From Parastagonospora avenae f. sp. tritici 18332-5 (lineage: Eukaryota; Ascomycota; Dothideomycetes; Pleosporales; Phaeosphaeriaceae): a stretch of 64,000 bases of DNA. Within the stretch, counting starts at the first letter, position 1. Every line of letters starts with the position of its first letter. Of the stretch, positions 57,198-64,000 are shown piece after piece. Made by a program: the position numbers and the translations under genes. Below the pieces are notes generated by a model. It was given only the letters and a program-made list of their open reading frames with translations. It ran no database searches and was not told the DNA's origin. The stretch spans positions 434,001-498,000 of the forward strand of contig JAFJTR010000004.1 in the NCBI GenBank assembly GCA_022559985.1, written 5' to 3'.

Positions 57198-59696
57198 GGC
57201 TGTGGTCTCTCGGCGGACGAGTACTGACGTTGAAACGCTGCTTCTTCCGCGCTATGAGCGGCTGCAGCGCGACGGAGAGGCAGGCCAACGGGTCTCGTGG
57301 ACGCGGGATTGGGTGAGTCTGCTCGTGTGAGATGCACAATACTGCGCTCCTGGGGGCTGTTGACAAGCTGCGGCGGCGCAGAGAGCCGTTATCGCAAGCC
57401 TCGTCGGTTGTTCGAGGGCGAAGTGGAGAGCGTCTTCAGGCCGCTGGCCGCGGGCTCACAGGCATCAGCGGGCGGCGTGAATGTGCGGAGAGCGACTGTG
57501 GTCGGATGGCGGAAGAATGACAGTGTTCAAACATGCCAGAAGGGTGCTGCTGCCGTCGTGTTCGTCGCAGGCGAAGGTTGAGATCAACGTGCACTCAGCA
57601 GCCAGAGAGAAGAGAAGGTCCGTGCCTCGTCACGCAACGCCAATGACCTACCGTCATTCGCGTTAACGCGCCGGGAACAGTCTGAGGCCGGGGAACCGCC
57701 TTTTTGCTGCCTCTGCCTTCTACATAGGTGAATCTAAACGCCTAATGCGCGGTATTTCACACTGCTGGGAAGGGCCTTTACTACGCAACGGCAACGCACA
57801 GAAGCACCTGCTCGATGGGGGTGCGCAGTCCATGTAGCTAACCTGGACGCACCCGAACCCCATTAATATCATATCCGGTCGCTTGCGAAAGGCACCACCC
57901 CAAAACTGCTGTCTGGCCACTGCCCACTCTCTGCAGCCGCTGCCACCGGCTCTACGCACCCAAATTTCACTCTGCGTCGCATTCGATTGCCCGAAACTGT
58001 AATTATTGTTGCGGCCTTGTGCGTGTCTGCGTCGGACGTGCCTAGAGTCAGCCTCCTCGCTCGATTCGGGCCTCGAGGGACTCCCGCCTAAATCAGCGAG
58101 TCTGCTGCTCTTAAACGGAGCCATGACCACCAGCATGTCGCAGAATGAACGTCGAGTGCAACTTGAACTTTTCGGAATTTTAGCTTCAATACAGGGGACC
58201 GTGGTGCTGAGCCTGAGCTACCTAGAACGTGCAAGAACCCGGCGGACACCATCACCGCAGCTGGTGGTTGTCTGGAGGACGCGTGCTCAGGCCTTTTAAA
58301 GTTGACTGCGCAGCCGCAGGGCCGTTTTGCGCAGCAAGCAGCACTGCCATTTATTGTCATCGCCTCGTTTCCTTACAACCCCCTTGATTTGCGCCTCATG
58401 GTACTTTCCGCGCAAGGCACTTTCCTGATCTGGAAGCTGATCTAGCCATGTCACGTGAGCGGCGTGACGTCGAAGCCGACTTGGAAAATGACTACCCACA
58501 TGAGCACAGACTTGCCGCCCATAAACTCGATATCCGCTATTAATCAGCCTGTGTGCCCGACTCGGTACAGGCACATGCTAAGGTGAGACCCGGTTTGCTG
58601 CAGAAAACGGTGTGTTGGGGCGTAAGGTTCCCTCATCTCACCCGGTTATGTTGTCAGCGAAGTCCTTCGACTTAAGGCACAGTGCATACGAAATGCTCTC
58701 GTATCGTCTTTGACCCGCGGAACTCTCAATTCTACGCCTAAAGTGCCGTGTGTCGGCCTACGCGGGCGCTGCGAGAGTTCTGAAGTGTGGAGCACGTCGA
58801 CATCACCACGCGGCTCAGACAGCCTAGTTGCGGGCATTCTTCCCTTAAAGCCCACCGAATGTCGTTTCACCCCGCCAACGTCGTTGCCTTACTCTTCATC
58901 ACATGCTTGGCGCCAATATTACATCAGAATATGTGAGCCTGCAGCCCCTCCACATGTGTTGTTGGTGATGTAGGTTACCCAGCGTTAGCGACTTCTGATC
59001 GGTACGCAGATGAACCATTTCTTTGCCACTACGTCAGATACACCAGATGCCTGCATGTCTCAATGGGTCAAGGGTTTTTGTAGGATCAACATCGGACGTC
59101 ACTCTGAACTCTGTCTGATACTCCGCCGTCCTTTGTGCAGCATAGCGGATCAGATTCCGTGAAAGCCATCCTTCACGTGCTGGGAGTAAGTACTGGGAAC
59201 CGTGAATGCAGGTTAAGAAAAAAAGATTTATTATTATTCATCGTTTTTATGAGTGTGATGTGACTAAGCCTACTACGCCAGACGCTGAACCTTCCAAAAG
59301 GGAATGTCTATATGACAAAAGTGAGTGACTGAGCCTACTACGCCTGGACCCAAAGCCCCAATATAAGGAAAGTCGTTAATTTGAATGTGTTTTTGTGATT
59401 TCCATGTAGGCGACGAAGGAGGGTATCCTGCCTGTGCGCATGAAGACTTTGCAGACAACCTTTCCCAATGCAAGCAATTCTGTAGAAAGGTCATAGATAG
59501 CCTTCCGGGGTATATAGCTTTTGTCAAACCAAGCTGCCGACACAAATGCTGTTCACGAAGAGCCTCAGAGCGAATCGACACGAGAAGGAAATAAGGTTTG
59601 TTGAGCAATTTTGTAGATAGGTAGTTGTTTTCACTCATCCCGGTTCATGCAGCGGATGCAGGTTTCGTCATCGGGCGCGGTATTCGAGGGTCTTGC
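57198..59696. other. 2.5-kb intergenic stretch, kinase promoter side
   Basis: Upstream of the kinase gene and downstream of the aminotransferase gene. No gene-like frame; one near-perfect 19-bp direct repeat is listed separately. Confidence 0.5.
59261..59344. repeat. Near-perfect 19-bp direct repeat pair
   Basis: TGACTAAGCCTACTACGCC (59261-59279) recurs with one mismatch (G for A) at 59326-59344, 65 bp apart start to start. No function is inferred. Confidence 0.6.
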
Positions 59697-61539
59697 CTAT
59701 AATCGCGGCGAAGGCTGGTCGTATTTGTCGAAGAATTCTTCAATGAGTTTGACCACGCGGGTTGCGATGGTGTCAACATCCTTGCTCGTAATATGGTAAG
59801 CAGGCGATATGATGATGTGATCACCTTTCACGCCATCAACGGTACCAGAGCCAGGGTAGACATAGATACCATAGTCTTCGGTCAAACCTGCGCGAGTTCA
59901 TTGTTAGCAACGTGCATCTGCGAGCATGGCCTGTCACTTACCAGTCTCGTGCAGTCTCCAGGCAATGTTGAGCTGGGGATCAAATGGCTCCTTGGTTTCC
60001 TTGTCCATCACAAATTCGATCTACAGACCATCAGCTGTAGCTAGCAATAATTGTATGGGGTTTACTCACCCCCAGGAAGAGACCTTGGCCTCGAATATCG
60101 CCCACGAAGGGATGGTATTTCAGTCCTTGCTCCAGCTTATGTCGCAAGAGTACACCCATTTTTCGGACATTACCGATAAGATTGCCATCCTCGATGATTT
60201 GTTGAACCTTGAGTCCAGCGGCACATGCTCTCGGAAAGTTTTGAAATGTATGTCCATGAGCAAATGCACCGTTCCCTGGCCCGTTGCGGAAGGCATTGAC
60301 AATATCGTGGCCGAAGAGAACGGCAGAGATCATTGCATAACCGCCTGCAAGACCTTTACCCACCATTTGGATATCAGGAACCACGTTTTCTTCTTGCCAG
60401 GCATGGTGGTAACCCGTACGACCCAGACCGCACATGACTTCGTCGAGGATGAGGAGCACGCCATATCTGACACATACACTCTTCATTGCTGTCAAGTAAC
60501 CTGGTACGGCAGGGGCGCATCCAAGTGCCTGTCGACGTCAGTAACTACAGCAGTTTAGGAAGCTGCGGCCTGGTAAGTCAGCACCTGGGGCTACTTACTG
60601 CACCAACGACTGGCTCAGCAATGAAACCGGCAACCTTGTCGGCACCGATTTCCAAGATTTGGTCCTCAAGCTCTTGAGCAAGTTCCTGAACATACTCCTC
60701 ATTCTTCATGCCCTGTTTCATATCGCGGTATGGATTGCAAGCCGATATGAATGTGGTGTCCTTCGGTAGATTCGGTTCAAATATCTCCCGCCGGGACTTA
60801 TGACCACTTGAGCCTAGAGCACCTAGGGTTGCGCCGTGATAAGAACGCTCGCGAGCAATAAACATGGTCCTTCCTAGTTCCGGGTTCAATTTCTCCCGGG
60901 TATGATACTGAATGGCGGCTTTCTTTGCAGCCTCGTTGGCTTCAGAACCTGTCCAATTCAGCTTTGTTATCAATGAGGTTGATCGGAGCGAATACCGGAG
61001 CCATAAAAGACGACCTTCGCCATCATATTGTTGGTGGTTTGAATGAGAAAGTCTGCAAATTCTTCTGAGATTTCCGTTCGAAAAGACCCAGATGGAGCGT
61101 ACGTGAGCCCTGTGCTGTCAAAATGGTCCCATTCTGCCTTCATTACCCTGTAGTCCTTGTGGCCAATGCAAGTCACAGAAGCCCCACCAGAACCATCGAA
61201 GACGGCCCAAGACTTGCTGCCGTCAGAGACCTCCAGCCAATTACCAGAAGCGCTTCTCAATGTAAGCGGCGTAGTCCTAGCATTTCGATGCAGAATTGCA
61301 TCCCATGAACCTTGCTTGGTGATGTTGATTGCCGGGGCAGTGGCATCGCTGTATCCTCCAGCTAATGCATTTTGTGAACTTTCATCCAGCAATGCACCAG
61401 GTGCCATGTCTGATAGCAGTTGAGATACGCGAAGGTATGAGGAGAACAAGAACGACTTTGAGGATGGGAGGAAACGCATGAGTGCTGAGAGAGTAGAAGG
61501 TGACCGACGTGATCGAAGATGACCAGGAAGGCTTGTCAA
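59697..61539 (-). CDS. Class-III PLP-dependent aminotransferase
   Basis: Exons 60996-61539, 60599-60948, 60070-60528, 59942-60020 and 59697-59887 give 540 aa from the first ATG, or 496 aa from the ATG at 61407 (MAPGALLDE), which better fits the family length. The longer form has an Arg/Ser-rich lead that could be a targeting sequence; ATG 61479 is a third choice. Landmarks are FYGSGSEANEAAKKAA, RERSYHGATLGALGSSGHKSRR, FIAEPVVGA, LLILDEVMCGLGRTG (PLP-ring aspartate), the Schiff-base lysine in MVGKGLAGGYAM, and FAHGHTFQNFPRACAA. Such enzymes move amino groups from omega-amino acids or diamines to keto acids. The substrate cannot be read here. All five exons are phase-consistent. Confidence 0.92.
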
Positions 61540-63387
61540 GGAAGAGTGATGTTCACGGTTGTGGGCTTACAAGGGCTTTATAGGCGTCTGACTAGATTAT
61601 GAGGCGGAGAAGTAACGTGACCTATCAAGGCGCTGAAAGGTAGCAATCGCTTGCGGCGTCATGACAACACTAGTGTTCCAAAAGTTGGCTCTCTACGGGC
61701 CGTAGGCTCACATACTATATCCGGGCCGTTCGGACCCTCCATGGTCGGAATACACACTAGTATCGTGGAACCAGGTGTTCTGGCCGCGCTGTTGTGGTCG
61801 GCAAACGGAAGCGTAGCTCATGTATCTGCAGCAATGTTTCAATGAATCGTACTGTTAGCTCCTCCGCAATATGACAGCGACCAATATAGCTCATCGACCA
61901 AGATCGCTCATGGCACCTATCCAGTCAGAAATTTCGTCACAAGCCGTTGCTATTGGAGGCCGACCCCAAGGGGTCTGTAGTCTTTGAACATGGTGAAGGA
62001 CGTTCTCGCCGGCGCAGGAGCAAGCAATGCCTGTCATGGTTCGCGTATGTGGCGTCCTGAATGAAGACAAAAAAAATAAGGTGGGTTAGACATAGGAAGG
62101 GCGAAATATGCCTCCGGAAACCCAGCCTAATTAACCCCTGTCGTCAGGCTCAGGTTCTTAACAAAGACTGGCCCATGCCCCGTACGCCCGACCGCTTGTC
62201 ATGATGTGACCATGCAGGCTACGATGCCCACGTGGTTTTGTTTGACGCCAAATAGCTGTGGCTTGGACCAGGCGATCGGTATATCGGACTCATTCACACG
62301 TCGCTAGATGAGCCGCATCGGAGGTTTCCGTGCTGCTGTGTCACCGTTGCCCGACATCAGATCGCAGTACGATCTACAGCGAGGCTGATAGCTCGCGCGA
62401 GAACTGGCATCAGTGTATCAGATCCTTTGTGGCTACACCTGTACGGCCTACGACACTGCCGTCAATCTCATCGCCACGGTCTGTTGTTAGTGCTTCACCG
62501 ACTATTGCATCGGAGCTGCCTCTGAATGGTTGGGACCAAGTTGTATCGCTCTCGATAACAGGGGCCCAAGGCTGACGGAACAATCCTTCTGTTGCGAGTG
62601 GTGAGACCAGCTGTGATCAGGCTGGACGCCATGGATGCAGCTTCAAGTGCAACCCAAAATAGGGCGGTGCTCTCACCGACAGGAGTGAAAAAAACGCGGC
62701 AGTGTCGACCAGCGAATGATAGCCAACTTATGGCAGACTGAAAAGGATCAGCCGCACGAGACGGATAAGAGCCTCGTGAAGTGGGGTATCAAAAGGAGTG
62801 AGGCAAAGCCCAAGACCTGCAAAGCCGCGACGTCAAGCCGTGATAGAGGCAGACGCCAGGCCGTTCAGCAGTCGCCAAAGGCAATGCGGTGGCGCCTGTC
62901 GGATGATCAGGGCAATACGAGCTGTCGTCGACGCCGAAATGGAAGAAGTGGACAAGGGATAGGAAGTGCCTGACCCAGCAGACGCCTGGGTTGCATGATC
63001 CATGCAAACGATGGCCAGTCGCATCCGACGACTCGATTCAGCCGTAGCGCAGAAACGGGGTACACACGGTAAGGCCCCCGGAGCAGTTGGGGTGAAGGGT
63101 AGGACGCACGCGGGCCTAGGTTGCTCCACGAGCCGATGTGGTGCTCTTCGGGCCGGTCTTGCCCCGTGCACACGCTACCAATAACCTCACTTTGCAACCT
63201 CAGAGCCCCGCCTGCCGCCTTCTACACACCAAAAACGTCTCTTTGCAGCACCGCCCTCGCTATCCGCGCGAATAAATCGAACGTCAGAGCTGTGCAGGAG
63301 TCAGCCTAGAGCTCTATCAATAAGCACCTGGCGTCTAATACCCACACAGCATTGGACAGGACACGCGTGTCCGACCCGACAAGCGCC
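61540..63387. other. Intergenic between divergent genes
   Basis: 1.85 kb holding the promoters of the aminotransferase (minus) and SRP19 (plus). No gene-like frame or repeat. Confidence 0.5.
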
Positions 63388-64000
63388 ATGAACCCCCGCA
63401 TAGAAGAAGTGAGCGAATCAGACTCAGATCCCTCTGAGATGGATGTTGACGACTTTAACTCCCTGATTGAAGCACGGAACATTCCCGCTTCCGGCCCCGC
63501 GCTGTCTCCCATGCCCGCACACCTGCTGCAGCCTCAGTCGCCCTCTATCAAAACCTCCACAGACCGCGAGAGCTCCAAGCACTACCAATGCATATACCCC
63601 ATATACTTCGACAAGGCACGCACGAGGGCAGAGGGTCGTCGAGTAGGCAAGGAGCTCGCAGTGGAGAACCCGCTGGCTAGGGAGATGGCCGATGCCGCTG
63701 CAAATCTGGGACTGCGTACAGTCTTCGAGCCTGACAAGACCCACCCCAAGAATTGGGAGAATCCGGGCAGGGTGCGTGTTCTGCTGAAGCAGGACGGTAA
63801 GCTCATGGATGTAACCATCAAGAACAAGCATCATCTCTACGTCCACATTGCAAAATATCTGCAGGCGAACCCAACGCAAAAGACAACACCCTTTAGGCTC
63901 CCAATAGCGGGTGTGCCCATGCCAAAGGAGATGCCCGAGCCTGCGATTCCCAAGGGCTGGAAGATGAGCAAAATTCTCCCCCTCCATTCGCCTGCTCTAA
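63388..64000 (+). CDS. SEC65: Signal recognition particle subunit SRP19/Sec65, 5' part (runs off right edge)
   Basis: The frame from the ATG at 63388 is open to the window edge (204 codons). After an acidic lead (EEVSESDSDPSEMDVDDF) the SRP19 domain begins with HYQCIYPIYFDKARTRAEGRRV. It continues VENPLAREMADAAANLGL, FEPDKTHPKNWENPGRVRV, and the KNKHHLYVHIAKYLQ segment. SRP19 binds 7S RNA and helps load SRP54 in co-translational targeting. The visible text stops just after the core domain, in a Pro-rich part; the C-terminal lysine-rich tail should lie beyond the edge. No intron is seen in this part. Confidence 0.93.
   Translation, partial: MNPRIEEVSESDSDPSEMDVDDFNSLIEARNIPASGPALSPMPAHLLQPQSPSIKTSTDRESSKHYQCIYPIYFDKARTRAEGRRVGKELAVENPLAREMADAAANLGLRTVFEPDKTHPKNWENPGRVRVLLKQDGKLMDVTIKNKHHLYVHIAKYLQANPTQKTTPFRLPIAGVPMPKEMPEPAIPKGWKMSKILPLHSPAL

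Noticed and set aside
1..64000. CRISPR arrays, rRNA genes, intact transposons, RIP-collapsed AT islands
   Set aside because: None seen: no spaced repeats, no terminal inverted or long terminal repeats, no transposase or reverse transcriptase text, and no strongly AT-biased block.

Overview
The window is nuclear DNA of a filamentous ascomycete. The supporting signs are genes broken by short introns (mostly 45-110 nt, GT-AG, with CTAAC-like branch sites), HET-domain genes, a Pth11-type rhodopsin-fold receptor, a secreted AA11-type LPMO, a tandem CBM18 protein and an intron-bearing tRNA-Gly. Gene content and intron style suggest Dothideomycetes, probably Pleosporales; that placement is inference. 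I re-spliced every gene by hand, and exon coordinates are in the entries.

Layout. 1-9.6 kb: the 5' part of a dienelactone-hydrolase-like gene, a secreted three-CBM18 chitin-binding protein, an F-box pseudogene and an AA11-type LPMO. 9.6-12.4 kb is gene-free. 12.4-18.7 kb: a secreted alpha/beta-hydrolase whose frame needs a GC-AG intron, a seven-helix receptor-like protein, 3-isopropylmalate dehydrogenase (LEU2-type) and a hemerythrin-like protein that seems to have lost its metal site. 18.8-23.1 kb: a protein-kinase pseudogene lacking its catalytic core, a large unrecognised protein with a mitochondrial-like N-terminus, and tRNA-Gly(GCC) with a 16-nt intron. 23.1-28.1 kb has no supportable gene.

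28-36 kb is a housekeeping block: a Bni4-like PP1-binding scaffold, ribosomal protein eS25, a cytochrome-b5-fold (MAPR/Dap1-like) membrane protein and the Rag GTPase Gtr2. 37.9-48.6 kb looks like an accessory island: two convergent HET-domain genes, a small multi-span membrane protein divergent from the second HET gene, an HtrL/YibB-like protein, and a large membrane-protein gene broken by a perfect 16-bp triplication in its 5' coding end plus a second frameshift. 49.4-57.2 kb is again conserved: an MFS drug/polyamine-type transporter, prefoldin subunit 4, the kinetochore protein Mtw1/Mis12 and a LAMMER kinase. The end holds a class-III aminotransferase and the start of SRP19/Sec65, which runs off the right edge.

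The secreted CBM18 protein, the LPMO and the hydrolase fit work at chitin or a host/cell-wall surface. The HET island fits self/non-self recognition. Three decayed genes (F-box, kinase, membrane protein) lie among intact neighbours, which points to real gene decay rather than poor assembly.
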